Below, one piece after another: positions 26,341-35,760 of a stretch of DNA of 64,000 nucleotides; positions within the stretch are counted from its first letter, which is position 1, and each line of letters starts with the position of its first letter. A program made the position numbers and the translations under genes. Source of the stretch: Microterricola gilva (GTDB lineage Bacteria > Actinomycetota > Actinomycetes > Actinomycetales > Microbacteriaceae); the NCBI RefSeq assembly GCF_004217495.1, contig NZ_SHLC01000001.1, positions 2,046,001 to 2,110,000 of the forward strand, read 5' to 3'. A model generated the notes under the pieces. That model saw only the letters and a list, made by a program, of their open reading frames with translations. It was not told where the DNA came from and searched no databases.

Positions 26341-27796
26341 ACTGCGTCACGAAGCCGACGATCAGGTACAGCACGAACGACAGGCCGGCTGCGATGCCCG
26401 CGTACGGCAGAATCGCGCTCATCAACGTGAGCGGCTTGATGCCCGTTGAGCGCGACGCCAGGATGATGCCGTCACCGTAGAGGCAGGTCGTGGAGCCGAG
26501 CGCCGCCCCGGAGAACACCGCGGCAGCGGCGATGATCGGGTCGACGTCCATCGCGAAGGCGAGCGGGATGACGATCGGTGTGATCACGGCGGCCAGATCC
26601 CAGAACGAGCCCGTCGCGTAGGCGTAGATGCCGCAGACGAGGAACACGACGGCGGGGAGCAGCGCACCGCTCATGTAGGGCTGCGTCGAGGCGATCACGA
26701 AATCGGCCAGCGTGAGGTCGATGTTCATGTGCTGCACCATGAAGGCGAGCGCGGTGAGCACGATGACGAACATCATGCTCCCCACCCCGGCGAATGCGGC
26801 GTCGAAGACATCGCGGACGCGCATCCGTCGCTGCGCGACGTACAGGATGATCGCGACGATCAGCGCGGCCACGGTGCCCTTGAGCACATCGACCTCGGTG
26901 AGAATCGTGACCGCGATCATGACGAGGATCGGCACGAGGAAGTTGTACGGACGCGGCTTGGCGATGCTCGGCGCGCGCGTCGCCACGGCCACCGGGGAGG
27001 CCACGGCGAGCGTGCCACCATCACCCTGGATGCCGATCTCGGCAACCTCGATCTGCGCCGGCAGGCCGCCCTCGGCCTCACGCTCCTCATCCGTCGTGCC
27101 GAGCGGGAACACGTCGCCGGTCTCGTCGGCGCGCCGGATGTCCTTCTTCAGCGAGCCGAGCTTCGGGAAGACACCGAGGGAGAGCAGGATCGCGATGGCG
27201 AGCGCGATCCAGCCGAAGAAGATGTACGGGATGGCCTGCAGGTAGGCACCGAAGCCCGAACCGTCGACGGTCACACCCTGCGCCTCGAGGAGGCCGGAGA
27301 AGAACAGCGCCCAGGTCGAGAACGGCACGATGACGGCGATCGGGGCCGCGGTGAGCTTCATGATCGTGCCGAGCTGGCTGCGCGGAACCCGGTAGCGGTC
27401 GGTCACGCCCTTCATCGAGGTGCCGACGGTGAGCACGTTCAGGTAGTCGTCGACGAACAGCACGACCGAGAGCACGAAGGAGAGCACCAGCGACTTGCGC
27501 CGGGAGTTCACGAATCGCTCGGTCCAGGCCGCGAACTCACTGACCGCGCCAGAGCGCTCGAACAGCGTGATCAGGATGCCGAAGAGCACGACGACCAGCA
27601 CGAGCCACTGCAGCGTCGCATCGGCCATCGCCGTGCCAAGGTATTCGACCCACGAATCGAAGAAGGCCCAGCCGCCCAGCAGCACGGCACCGACGATGGT
27701 TCCGCAGAGCATGGCGAACAGGGTGCGGCGCGTCGCGACGGCGACGACCAGGATTGTGACGACGGGAAGGAGCGCCCAAGCGCCTACGTCTTGCAT
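26339..27796 (-). CDS. NhaC-superfamily Na+/H+ antiporter-like transporter
   Basis: The 485-residue protein has about 11-12 membrane spans and the NhaC-superfamily block FVDDYLNVLTVGTSMKGVTD around residue 130. A second half follows with AYATGSFWDLAAVITPIVIP and STTCLYGDGIILASRSTG. A charged cytosolic loop of about 70 residues (KKDIRRADETGDVFPLGTTD onwards) separates the halves. NhaC relatives exchange Na+ for H+ or for organic acids such as malate/lactate, so the true substrate is uncertain. The gene is 72 bp downstream of an amidohydrolase gene on the same strand, and possibly imports that enzyme's substrate or exports its product. Start ATG 27796 has CTGAGGACA upstream. Confidence 0.83.
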   Translation of the reverse strand: MQDVGAWALLPVVTILVVAVATRRTLFAMLCGTIVGAVLLGGWAFFDSWVEYLGTAMADATLQWLVLVVVLFGILITLFERSGAVSEFAAWTERFVNSRRKSLVLSFVLSVVLFVDDYLNVLTVGTSMKGVTDRYRVPRSQLGTIMKLTAAPIAVIVPFSTWALFFSGLLEAQGVTVDGSGFGAYLQAIPYIFFGWIALAIAILLSLGVFPKLGSLKKDIRRADETGDVFPLGTTDEEREAEGGLPAQIEVAEIGIQGDGGTLAVASPVAVATRAPSIAKPRPYNFLVPILVMIAVTILTEVDVLKGTVAALIVAIILYVAQRRMRVRDVFDAAFAGVGSMMFVIVLTALAFMVQHMNIDLTLADFVIASTQPYMSGALLPAVVFLVCGIYAYATGSFWDLAAVITPIVIPLAFAMDVDPIIAAAAVFSGAALGSTTCLYGDGIILASRSTGIKPLTLMSAILPYAGIAAGLSFVLYLIVGFVTQ

Positions 27797-27868
27797 GTTG
27801 TCCTCAGGGGATGAAGGGGAATCCCGGCCCGACGGGCGCGGAAGGTTCGCGTGCGCGGCGCTCCGGGG

Positions 27869-29503
27869 TCAGGAGTTCGCAGCCTCGTACACGGGATTTC
27901 CGTCCATGACCGTCGTGCGGATGGGCAGGTGGAGCAGTTCGTCGGCCCCGACGTCGAGAGGGTTGTCCTCCCAGACGACGAAGTCGGCGCGGAAACCGGG
28001 GGCGATGACCCCGAGATCGCGGTCGCCCTGGGCCTCGGCGGCCCAGCGCGTGTATCCGAGCAGGGCCTCGAGGGGGGTGAGAACCTGGCCGGGATCGAAG
28101 ACGGGGGCATCGGGGTTGCCCGGTTCGCGCCGCAGACGCGCCCAGGCCATGCCGATGCGGGAGTCGAGTTGCGCGACCGGCCAGTCGGAGCCGAGCGCGA
28201 TCGGGGCGGCGGCGTCGATCATGTCGCGCACCCGCCAGCCGCGTGACGCGCGTTCCGGCCCGAGTCGGGCCGCCCAGAAGTCGCTGGCGTCGGCCTTGCG
28301 CCACTGCAGGTGCACGGGCTGCACGGATGCCGTGATGCCCGCCTCGCCCAGCCTGGCGACGTCGCGGTCCGTGACGAGCTCCAGATGCTCGATGCGGTGC
28401 GGGGCACCGCGCCGCGAGTGCACGCCCGCCTTGACGTACGCGTCGATGGTGGTGCCGACCGCCCGGTCGCCGATCGCATGGGTGGCGATCTGGAAGCCGG
28501 CGGCGCTGTAGCGCTGCACGACCCGTTCGAACTCGTCGGCATCCTGCCAGAACGAGACCAGGCCGTCGCCCTGCAGATCGGGCTCGTACAGCCAGCCGGT
28601 TCCGGTGTCGATGACGCCGTCGTTGAAGAGCTTGATGAGATCGCCGCGCCACCGTCTGCCGTGCCGTCCCAGCTGGGCGAGGTAGGACTGCGTGATCTCC
28701 TCGTCGAAGCCGGGGTTGTGGGCGAGGGCCGACACGATGCGCACCGGAAGCCCGTCCCGCGTGGCGTCGATCTCGTCGAGGAGGTCGAGTGAGGCGAGCT
28801 TGCCGTCCATGATGCAACCGCCGGTGATGCCGGTGGCCGCGAGGCCGCCGAGAATGCGCTGCACCTCGGCGACCGTCTGGGCGGTGGTGAGCTGGGGCGC
28901 AGTCTTCAGCACGATGTCGAAGGCGGAGTCCTCGCGGAGCTCGCCCGTCGGGCGGCCGGAGCCGTCGACGATGATCTCGGAGGTGTCGGTGAAGCGGCGC
29001 GCGCCGGTGATGCCGGCACGGGCGAGGGCGGCGGTGCTGGCGAGGGCGGTGTGACCGTCGAAGAACATCAGGAAGGCGGGGAGCCCGCCGACGGCGTCAT
29101 CGATGGCCGCCGCCGTCATCGGCAGCGTGGTGAACACGTCGTAGTCGATGTTCCAGACCCGCACCCAGTCGCTGGACTCCTCGGAGCGGACCCGCGCGGC
29201 CTCGGCGCGCAGGAGCGCGAGGAACGCCTCCGGAGCCGTCACTCCCCCGGCATCCACGCCGACGGCGAGTTCTGTGCCCTGAATCGGGTGCATGTGGGCG
29301 TCGATGATGCCGGGGGTCGCGGTTCCGCCCCGGGCATCGAGGATGCGCGTCGATGCACCGCGGTACTCCGTCAGTGAGGACGCGTCTCCGACAGCGATGA
29401 TCCGGCCGCCACGGACGGCGATGGCTTCGGCGAACGGCTGGCGTGGGTTGAGCGTGATGACGCGCGCATTGAAGAGAATGGTGTCGGCGAATACGCGATC
29501 CAT
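27869..29503 (-). CDS. YtcJ-like metal-dependent amidohydrolase
   Basis: From ATG 29503 the product is 544 residues. It is an Amidohydro_3 protein: IIDAHMHPIQG holds the metal-binding HxH, later HAIGDRAVG and HRIEHLELV give the next histidines, and ALGSDWPVA the catalytic Asp. N- and C-terminal beta-sandwich strands are present. Members hydrolyse amide, formamide or carbamate bonds; the substrate is unknown. AAAGGT lies about 10-11 bases before the start; an ATG 30 bp further upstream overlaps the operator and is less likely. A 21-bp palindrome and a divergent TetR gene lie upstream, so expression is probably substrate-induced. The NhaC-like transporter follows. Confidence 0.85.
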   Translation of the reverse strand: MDRVFADTILFNARVITLNPRQPFAEAIAVRGGRIIAVGDASSLTEYRGASTRILDARGGTATPGIIDAHMHPIQGTELAVGVDAGGVTAPEAFLALLRAEAARVRSEESSDWVRVWNIDYDVFTTLPMTAAAIDDAVGGLPAFLMFFDGHTALASTAALARAGITGARRFTDTSEIIVDGSGRPTGELREDSAFDIVLKTAPQLTTAQTVAEVQRILGGLAATGITGGCIMDGKLASLDLLDEIDATRDGLPVRIVSALAHNPGFDEEITQSYLAQLGRHGRRWRGDLIKLFNDGVIDTGTGWLYEPDLQGDGLVSFWQDADEFERVVQRYSAAGFQIATHAIGDRAVGTTIDAYVKAGVHSRRGAPHRIEHLELVTDRDVARLGEAGITASVQPVHLQWRKADASDFWAARLGPERASRGWRVRDMIDAAAPIALGSDWPVAQLDSRIGMAWARLRREPGNPDAPVFDPGQVLTPLEALLGYTRWAAEAQGDRDLGVIAPGFRADFVVWEDNPLDVGADELLHLPIRTTVMDGNPVYEAANS

Positions 29504-29533
29504 ACGCGGTGACCTTTCGGGATGGAACGGCAT

Positions 29534-29554
29534 TTATTTAATGCCATTAAATAA
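29534..29554. promoter_or_regulatory. Perfect palindromic operator for the divergent TetR regulator
   Basis: TTATTTAATG and CATTAAATAA flank one central C: ten of ten pairs match. The site is strongly AT-rich in a GC-rich region and lies between the amidohydrolase and TetR genes, the normal place for a TetR operator controlling both. Confidence 0.75.
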
Positions 29555-29607
29555 GCTGGGCCTAAGCTACACCCGAGACGAATCGTGCACAATCCCGAGA
29601 GGCGAAC

Positions 29608-30291
29608 ATGGTGAGTTCCCCCCGCAGCGCCGGACGACCGCGCATCAGCGTACTGAGCGCGGAGCAGATCATCGACGCAGCCTTCGACCTGGTGCGAACC
29701 GCCGGTCCAAGCGGCTTCACGATGGCCGGCCTCGCGAGGGCGCTCTCCGTGCAGCCGCCTGCCCTGTACCACTACTTCGCCGGCAAGGACGAGGTCGTGC
29801 GTGCGATGCGCGGACGAATCGCAGACATGATCGACGTCAGCGGATTCACCGCCGGGCCGGCCGAGCGTTCCCCCGGTGCATTCAGCGACGCCGTGCTCCG
29901 ATGGGCGCACTCCTACCGAGAGGCATTCCTCTCCTACCCGGCCGGCATCGCACTGCTCGCGACGACGGCGATCGACGGCCAGGAGCGGTCAGTGGCGAAC
30001 TACGAGGCGATGACCGTCGCCTTCCTCGGGGACGGGTGGCCGGAGGCGATGATCGTCGACGCCATCGTGGTCATGGAGTCATACATCCTGGGCTCGGCCC
30101 TCGACGCGCTGGCCCCCGAGGACATCATGTCCCCCGGGGCCAGCGCAGCCGGTGCGCCGCACTTCGCGCGGGCGGAAGGTCTCCGCACCCGCAATGCCGC
30201 GGAGCGCGGCATCCGCACGAGCGACCAGGCCTTCTCGCTCGGAATCGGCGCGTTGCTGACCGGCCTTCGTTCAACGGCCGGACTGGCGTAG
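29608..30291 (+). CDS. TetR-family transcriptional regulator
   Basis: The 227-residue protein has an N-terminal TetR helix-turn-helix: LSAEQIIDAAFDLVRTAG, FTMAGLARALSVQPPALYHY and FAGKDEVVRAM. The C-terminal domain resembles TetR_C_1 (ALLATTAIDGQERSVANYEA region), as in tetracycline-repressor-like proteins. Start ATG 29608 has GAGAGG about 6-7 bp upstream. It is divergent from the amidohydrolase gene with a perfect 21-bp palindrome between them, so it should repress that gene, the linked NhaC-like transporter and itself. The inducer is unknown, plausibly the amidohydrolase substrate. Confidence 0.9.
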   Translation: MVSSPRSAGRPRISVLSAEQIIDAAFDLVRTAGPSGFTMAGLARALSVQPPALYHYFAGKDEVVRAMRGRIADMIDVSGFTAGPAERSPGAFSDAVLRWAHSYREAFLSYPAGIALLATTAIDGQERSVANYEAMTVAFLGDGWPEAMIVDAIVVMESYILGSALDALAPEDIMSPGASAAGAPHFARAEGLRTRNAAERGIRTSDQAFSLGIGALLTGLRSTAGLA

Positions 30292-30300
30292 GGCCGACCG

Positions 30301-31923
30301 TCAGGACACGGCGGTCGGCGGTGCTCCGGGTGGGACGGCCGGCGTTCCGGCGTCCGTCTGCGGGTTCACCAGCACGTCGTCGAACGTCGCCTTCTCCTCC
30401 GCCGTGCGCTGGTCCCATGCTGGCCGGCGCAACGCATAGAAGATGAGCGGCGGCACGCCGAGCACGATCACCACGCCCCCGACCAGCACCGGGTACACCC
30501 AGCCCGGTGCACCTCCGCCGAAGCCGTCGGGCGGGATGAATCCCAGGCCGAACGCGGCGAGGCAGGCGAGGAACCCGATGCCAGCGATCAGGCTCATCGC
30601 CGGGACCCGGTAGGAGCGCACCACGTGGGGCTGTTTCGCACGGAGCCTGATGGCCGCGGCGAACATCATCATGTACATGACCAGGTAGAGCGCTGCGGCC
30701 ATGTCGACGAGCAGGATGAACGCCGTGTTGATGTTCGGCACGAAGAGGAACAACGACGCGAGCAGCGTCACCACGATGCCCTGCACGGTGAGGATGCCGA
30801 CCTGCACGCCCGCCTTGTTCCTCCGCTGCAGGAACACCGGCAGATATCCGCTGCGCGCGGCGGCGAGGAGCCCGCGTGACGGGCCGGCGATCCAGGTCAC
30901 GACCGAGGCGAAGGCTCCGAGTGCGATGAGCAGCGACAGGACGGGCGTCAGCCAGGACACACCGAAGGCATCGAAATACGCCTTGAACGCGAGATTGATG
31001 CCGGTGGTGAGCCCGAGTTGATCGGACGGGACGACGAGTCCGATCGCAATCGTGGGCACGATGAAGATGCCGAGAATCAGGATCGACGCGATGAGGATGG
31101 TCTTCGGGTATTGCTTCCCCGGATTCTTCAGATCGTTGGCGTGCACCGCGTTGACCTCCATGCCCGCGTACGCGAGCACGTTGGACACGATGAGCACGAT
31201 CGACGCCAGCCCCGTGAACGGCGGGATGACCGATGCGGCGGTGAGCGGGATCTGGCTCGGCTGACCGCTCGCGACCCAGAAGATGCCGAAGATGATCAGC
31301 AGCAGGCCGGGGAAGATCGTGCCAGCGAGGCCGCTCCAGGATCCCACCTTGGCGAACAGATTGCCGCCCTTCAGCGTGATGAAGGTCGAGAACCAGTACA
31401 GCACGAGGATGATGACCGCCGTGTAGAGGCCGGAGTTCGCCAGATTCGGGTCGAGGAACACGAAGGCGAGCGATGCGGCGATGAAGGCGATCTGCGTCGG
31501 GTACCAGACGACGTTCTGCACCCACTGCAGCCAGATCGCCTGGAATCCCCACCGTTCGCCGAAGGCCTCGCGCACCCAGGTGAAGACGCCGCCCTTCCAT
31601 CCGGTGGCGAGTTCGGCCGCGACGAGTGCCGTCGGCACGAGAAACAGGATCGCGGGAATGATGAACAGCGTGATCGCGCCGAGGCCGAAGCCGGCCATGG
31701 CCGGCAGGCTGCGGAGCGATGCGACGGCGACGACGGTGAGGATCGCCAGCTGTGTGAGACTCATGAACTTGTTGGCCGTCGTGCCCGGCGATCCGATCGC
31801 CGGTTTGTGCGGCACCGCGCCGAACGGGTGTGGCTTCACGTGTTCCGGTGCCGGTGCGAGGGTTCCGTCAGCCCGCTTCGGAGCGGATGCCGAGGCTGCC
31901 GCCTTGTCATCGATGGAGGTCAT
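30301..31923 (-). CDS. APC-family amino acid antiporter, GadC-like (glutamate/GABA)
   Basis: The 540-residue product has a cytosolic N-terminus of about 55 residues and then 12 spans of the APC superfamily. FVFLDPNLANSG, LAYAGMEVNAVHANDLKNPGKQ and AGPSRGLLAAARSGYLPVFL are typical of the glutamate:GABA antiporter branch. Its C-terminal tail (TFDDVLVNPQTD) could form the plug seen in GadC. It would import glutamate and export GABA made by the adjacent decarboxylase. Start ATG 31923 follows GAGGAGGG by five bases; a 33-codon upstream extension would lie inside the decarboxylase gene. It lies 10 bp downstream of the decarboxylase gene, so the two are one operon. Confidence 0.85.
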   Translation of the reverse strand: MTSIDDKAAASASAPKRADGTLAPAPEHVKPHPFGAVPHKPAIGSPGTTANKFMSLTQLAILTVVAVASLRSLPAMAGFGLGAITLFIIPAILFLVPTALVAAELATGWKGGVFTWVREAFGERWGFQAIWLQWVQNVVWYPTQIAFIAASLAFVFLDPNLANSGLYTAVIILVLYWFSTFITLKGGNLFAKVGSWSGLAGTIFPGLLLIIFGIFWVASGQPSQIPLTAASVIPPFTGLASIVLIVSNVLAYAGMEVNAVHANDLKNPGKQYPKTILIASILILGIFIVPTIAIGLVVPSDQLGLTTGINLAFKAYFDAFGVSWLTPVLSLLIALGAFASVVTWIAGPSRGLLAAARSGYLPVFLQRRNKAGVQVGILTVQGIVVTLLASLFLFVPNINTAFILLVDMAAALYLVMYMMMFAAAIRLRAKQPHVVRSYRVPAMSLIAGIGFLACLAAFGLGFIPPDGFGGGAPGWVYPVLVGGVVIVLGVPPLIFYALRRPAWDQRTAEEKATFDDVLVNPQTDAGTPAVPPGAPPTAVS

Positions 31924-31933
31924 CGCGCCCTCC

Positions 31934-33367
31934 TCAGTGCGTGAAGGAGGCCTTGAGGCCCTCGGTGGGCATCGGAGACTCGAGGCGGTCCAGGTACTCG
32001 ACGGCCTCCTTGATGTCCTCAATCAGCGACTCCGCGAGGTTGCGGCTGAGCCCGTTGCGCACGACGACCCGCTGCACGGTGATGTTCGAGAGGTTGTCTG
32101 GCATCGGGTAGGCGGGCACGAGCCAGCCCTTGAGGCGCAGCCGCTCGGAGAGGTGGTACAGGTTCCATTTGTCGGTGTGACCCGGTTTCAGTTGCCAGGC
32201 GAACACCGGGATGTCCGTCCCGTCGTTCCACAGCTCGAATGCCGGCATCTTGGCGATCTCACTCGAGAGGAAGACCGCGACATCCTGCGAGGTCTTCTGG
32301 ACCTTGTAGTAGCCGTCCCACCCGAGGCGGAGGAAGAGGTAGTACTGCAGGAGCACCTGCGCGCCCGGGCGGGAGAAGTTGAGGGCGAACGTCGGCATGT
32401 GGCCGCCGAGGTAGGTGACGTCGAAGACGAGGTCACTCGGCAGGTCGCCGACCGTGCGCCAGACAACCCAGCCGAGACCCGGGTAGACGAGACCGTACTT
32501 GTGGGCCGAGGTGCTGATCGAGACGACGCGTTCGACACGGAAGTCCCAGTCCAGATCGGGCTGCAGGAACGGGGCGATCATGCCGCCGGAGGCGCCGTCG
32601 ACGTGGATCTTGACGTCGAGGCCGGTGTCGGCCTCGATCTTGTCGAGCGCGGCGGCGATCTGCGCGACCGGCTCATACATGCCCGTGTAGGTCACACCCA
32701 TGATCGCGACGACACCGATCGTGTTCTCGTCGACGTACTTCTCCAGCTCGAAGCCGTCGAGCACCTTGTGGTCGTCGCTGATCGGAACGTAGCGCGCCTC
32801 GACATCCCAGTAGTTGCAGAACTTCTCCCAGCACACCTGCACTGCACTGGAGAGCACGAGGTTCGGTTTGTCCGTCGACTTGCCCGCGGCCTTGCGTGCG
32901 AGCTGCCAGCGCCGCTTCAGCGCGAGACCGCCGAGCATGCAGGCCTCGGAGGAACCGATCGTCGATGTGCCGATGGCCTTCTTTGCGTCCGGGGCGTTCC
33001 AGAGGCTGGCCAGCATGACCCAGCACCGCGTCTCGATCGCCGCGGTCTGCGGGTACTCGTCCTTGTCGATCATGTTCTTGTCGGCGGTCTCGGAGTAGAG
33101 CTTCGCGGCGTGCGGGTCCATCCACGTGCTCACGAATGTCGCCAGGTTCAGCCGGGCGTTGCCGTCGAGCATCGCCTCGTCGTGCACGATCTGATACGCG
33201 GTCTCGGCGAGGGACTCTTGGTCCGGCATCCGGTCCATCGGGAAGTCCGTTGCCTCCCCTGCTCTGGCGAAGATCGGATTGAGTTGATTCCGGTCACTTG
33301 TCCCTGTGAATGCATTCGGCGATTCGCCGGGCTTGATCTTCTTCATCTTCGGCTGCGAAACGGTCAT
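31934..33367 (-). CDS. gad: Glutamate decarboxylase
   Basis: The 477-residue protein is a PLP-dependent glutamate decarboxylase, converting glutamate to GABA with consumption of a proton. Typical blocks are TFVSTWMDPHA, DEYPQTAAIETRCW, GTSTIGSSEACMLGGLALKR, HVDGASGGMIAPF and the cofactor-binding Lys290 in STSAHKYGLVYPG. Length equals bacterial GadA/GadB. The start has GGAG about nine bases upstream. Together with the antiporter gene 10 bp downstream it forms a standard acid-resistance pair, and the ClC gene lies just upstream on the same strand. The enzyme is cytoplasmic and probably active at low pH. Confidence 0.95.
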   Translation of the reverse strand: MTVSQPKMKKIKPGESPNAFTGTSDRNQLNPIFARAGEATDFPMDRMPDQESLAETAYQIVHDEAMLDGNARLNLATFVSTWMDPHAAKLYSETADKNMIDKDEYPQTAAIETRCWVMLASLWNAPDAKKAIGTSTIGSSEACMLGGLALKRRWQLARKAAGKSTDKPNLVLSSAVQVCWEKFCNYWDVEARYVPISDDHKVLDGFELEKYVDENTIGVVAIMGVTYTGMYEPVAQIAAALDKIEADTGLDVKIHVDGASGGMIAPFLQPDLDWDFRVERVVSISTSAHKYGLVYPGLGWVVWRTVGDLPSDLVFDVTYLGGHMPTFALNFSRPGAQVLLQYYLFLRLGWDGYYKVQKTSQDVAVFLSSEIAKMPAFELWNDGTDIPVFAWQLKPGHTDKWNLYHLSERLRLKGWLVPAYPMPDNLSNITVQRVVVRNGLSRNLAESLIEDIKEAVEYLDRLESPMPTEGLKASFTH

Positions 33368-33555
33368 CGGTCCTGCTCCTACCCCTGATTAAGCACTGGA
33401 GTGCACGAAGCGGAATGAGTGAAGCCGAGAAATTCCAGTCATCGGGCACGTCAACGAGTCCAGTGTGTCCCCCCTTGCGGGGTGGTGGCAAGTGAAATCG
33501 GAGAAGCCGTGGATAGCGTCCACAATCCGTCAGCTCCGATTGTGCTGCCGAGGGG

Positions 33556-34866
33556 CTACCGAGACGTCCCATCGGGAGTGCTCGCGGGCGAGGCGAGTTC
33601 CGCCTCGCCGGTGGGCGGAATGATGCGGAATTCCGGGACCCTCGAGACGAGCAGCCAGGCCGGGAGGATGATCAGGCAGAGCATCGGGAGCAGCGTGACG
33701 TCGGCCGGGACGGCGACCGCGACGAAGATGGCGAGCCATCCGTCGCGCCCGATGACCAGCACAACGCCGAGGATGCCGCATGCCACGGCGAGTCCGAGCG
33801 GCAGACTCGGGATCAACACGTGCCCGAGCATGCCCAGGGCAACACCGATGAACGCGGCCGGGAAGATGCGACCTCCGCGGAAGAGGGCACTGGCCGCCAC
33901 GAGGAGCGCCAGGATCTTGATGCCCGCGATCCCGGCGAGCTGCGCGGCGTCGTAGCCGCTCGGGTCCTGCAGCAGTTCGCCAATCTGCTCCAGCCCCTTG
34001 AACATCGTGATCGGGCCGCCGATGAGGCCGAGGATGCCGAGCAGGAATCCACCGGTGAGCGCGATGAGGATCGGGTTTCGCAGCGCATGCAGTGTGCGCC
34101 AGAGAACGGGGAATGCGACGAGCGCGATGAGGCTGATGGCCACGGCGCCGCAGGCGACGAGCGAACCGGTGAGCAGATCGATCGCCTGCGGACTGCCGTA
34201 GGTCGGCAGGTTGAAGTCCATCGACGGCGCCCCCAGCAGGCGCATCGTGATCGCGCCGGAGCCCGCGGCGGCGATCGGGAGGAAGAGGCGGTCCCACAGC
34301 GAACCGCCGCCCTTCGCGGCAGCGAGGATTCCGGTGAAGAGCAGGGCGGCGGCGACCGGGGTGCCGAACAGCGCGCCCACCGTCGCTGCGCCGGCGATCA
34401 GAACAGCGATCTGCGGTGAGATGTTCGGGAGCAGGCGCGCGAACAGGGCGACCGCGATGCCGACGTTGATCGCGATGATCGGGTTCTCGGGGCCGAGACT
34501 GACGCCGCCAGCGAGGCTGAACACCGTCACCGCGGCCAGGCCGGGGAGTGTTCGCAGAGGCAGTGGCGGGGAGATCAGCTCGGTGGTCGCCGAATCGGGC
34601 CCGCCATGGCCGGGGAAGTAGCGGAGGCCAAGGCCAACCGCGAGCCCCGTCAGGGTGAGGATCAGCACGATCCACCACCCGTCGGGGTCGACCCCGAGCG
34701 CGCCGGGGAGCGTGTCCCAGAGCACGCCGCTCAGCAGATCGGCCAGCTCCTCGACGGCCCAGAGCAGCAGCGCGGCGAAGGCGCCGAGCAGGATCGCGGG
34801 AATCGCGAGGAGCAACATCTGGCGGGGTGACGCCTGGCCGTCGGTCGGCGTTCGCGCAAGACTCAT
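33556..34866 (-). CDS. ClC-family chloride channel/antiporter-like protein
   Basis: The 436-residue protein has the ClC arrangement of membrane helices. The anion-pathway motif appears as GGVSLGPENPIIAINVG, in the place of the usual GREGP sequence, with the Glu retained but context altered as in the YfeO-type branch. FRGGRIFPAAFIGVALGMLG is the second signature, and the gating GSGIP motif is not obvious. ClC antiporters supply counter-ions during amino-acid-decarboxylase acid resistance in E. coli. The gene sits 188 bp upstream of the glutamate decarboxylase gene on the same strand, which supports that role here. GGAGGAG precedes ATG 34866. Confidence 0.83.
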   Translation of the reverse strand: MSLARTPTDGQASPRQMLLLAIPAILLGAFAALLLWAVEELADLLSGVLWDTLPGALGVDPDGWWIVLILTLTGLAVGLGLRYFPGHGGPDSATTELISPPLPLRTLPGLAAVTVFSLAGGVSLGPENPIIAINVGIAVALFARLLPNISPQIAVLIAGAATVGALFGTPVAAALLFTGILAAAKGGGSLWDRLFLPIAAAGSGAITMRLLGAPSMDFNLPTYGSPQAIDLLTGSLVACGAVAISLIALVAFPVLWRTLHALRNPILIALTGGFLLGILGLIGGPITMFKGLEQIGELLQDPSGYDAAQLAGIAGIKILALLVAASALFRGGRIFPAAFIGVALGMLGHVLIPSLPLGLAVACGILGVVLVIGRDGWLAIFVAVAVPADVTLLPMLCLIILPAWLLVSRVPEFRIIPPTGEAELASPASTPDGTSR

Positions 34867-34983
34867 CGTGGGCTCCTCCCGGAGGCGAAGCAGTGCGCCC
34901 GTGGGGCCCCGGTCCGCCCGTCATCCTCGATGATCGTATCGCCTGAGCTCAGCCCCAGACCAGTGCGGCGGCAGCGCGATTCG

Positions 34984-35760
34984 CTACGGCGTCGGCGGCG
35001 CCTGCCCGATGCTGAGCCAGCCGCTTGAGGAATCGCCCGGCCCGCCGGTACCGGAACCGTCGGTCCCATCCGACTTCATCGCCTGCAGCTGGCGCTCGAT
35101 GTCGGCCCGTGATGCCAACTCGGCCAGCTGGCGCTCGATGTCGGCGTCCGGTGCTGCAGTCAGGTCCTGGAGGGCGCCGCTGGACAGCAGTTCGTCGGTG
35201 GCCTGCGCGCGCGCCTGCATCTGGGCGACACGATCACGCGCCCGGTCGAGGCTGACGCCGATATCGTTCATGTTCGCGCCGATCCCGGCAACGGCCTCAT
35301 TCGCCCGAACCTGCGCCTCGGAGGCACTGTAGGTGGCCTTCATCGTCTCCTTCTCGATGCGGAAGGCGGCAATCTGCTCGGCCAGTCGACGCTCCCGCTC
35401 CTGCAGCTGCGACATCTGCTTCTGCAGTGAGTCGTGCTGCGCCTGCAGCTTCCCCACCTGGCTCTCCAGCGCGGCGCGGCGCTCGAGCGCGGCGCGAGCG
35501 AGATCCTCGCGCCCCTGCTCCATCGCTTCGCGGGCCTGGGCTCCCAGGCGCGCATAGCGCGCGCCCATCTCCTCGCCCTGCAGCTCGATGCGCTTCTTCG
35601 CCGTTGCGACCTCGGCGACGGCGTCACGCACCTGGTGGAGCAGCTTCACCTGCTGCTCGTAACTGTCGTCGAGGGCGTCGCGCGGGTCCTCCATGCGATT
35701 GAGCGCCTTGGACGTCTTGGTGCGGAAGATGGTGCGGATTCGTGCGGTGTTGTCGCTCAT
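34984..35760 (-). CDS. pspA: PspA/IM30-family membrane-stress protein
   Basis: The 258-residue protein is mostly coiled coil (residues about 20-220), with the PspA/IM30 opening RTIFRTKTSKALNRMEDPRDALDDSYEQ cut here to its key blocks: KALNRMEDP and DDSYEQQV. The Gly/Ser/Pro-rich tail after residue 235 is not conserved. PspA proteins assemble on damaged membrane to limit proton leakage. The gene's ATG overlaps the stop of the preceding membrane-protein gene (ATGA at 35757-35760), so the two are translated together. Location beside acid-resistance genes fits envelope protection. No PspBC-type genes are present. Confidence 0.85.
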   Translation of the reverse strand: MSDNTARIRTIFRTKTSKALNRMEDPRDALDDSYEQQVKLLHQVRDAVAEVATAKKRIELQGEEMGARYARLGAQAREAMEQGREDLARAALERRAALESQVGKLQAQHDSLQKQMSQLQERERRLAEQIAAFRIEKETMKATYSASEAQVRANEAVAGIGANMNDIGVSLDRARDRVAQMQARAQATDELLSSGALQDLTAAPDADIERQLAELASRADIERQLQAMKSDGTDGSGTGGPGDSSSGWLSIGQAPPTP

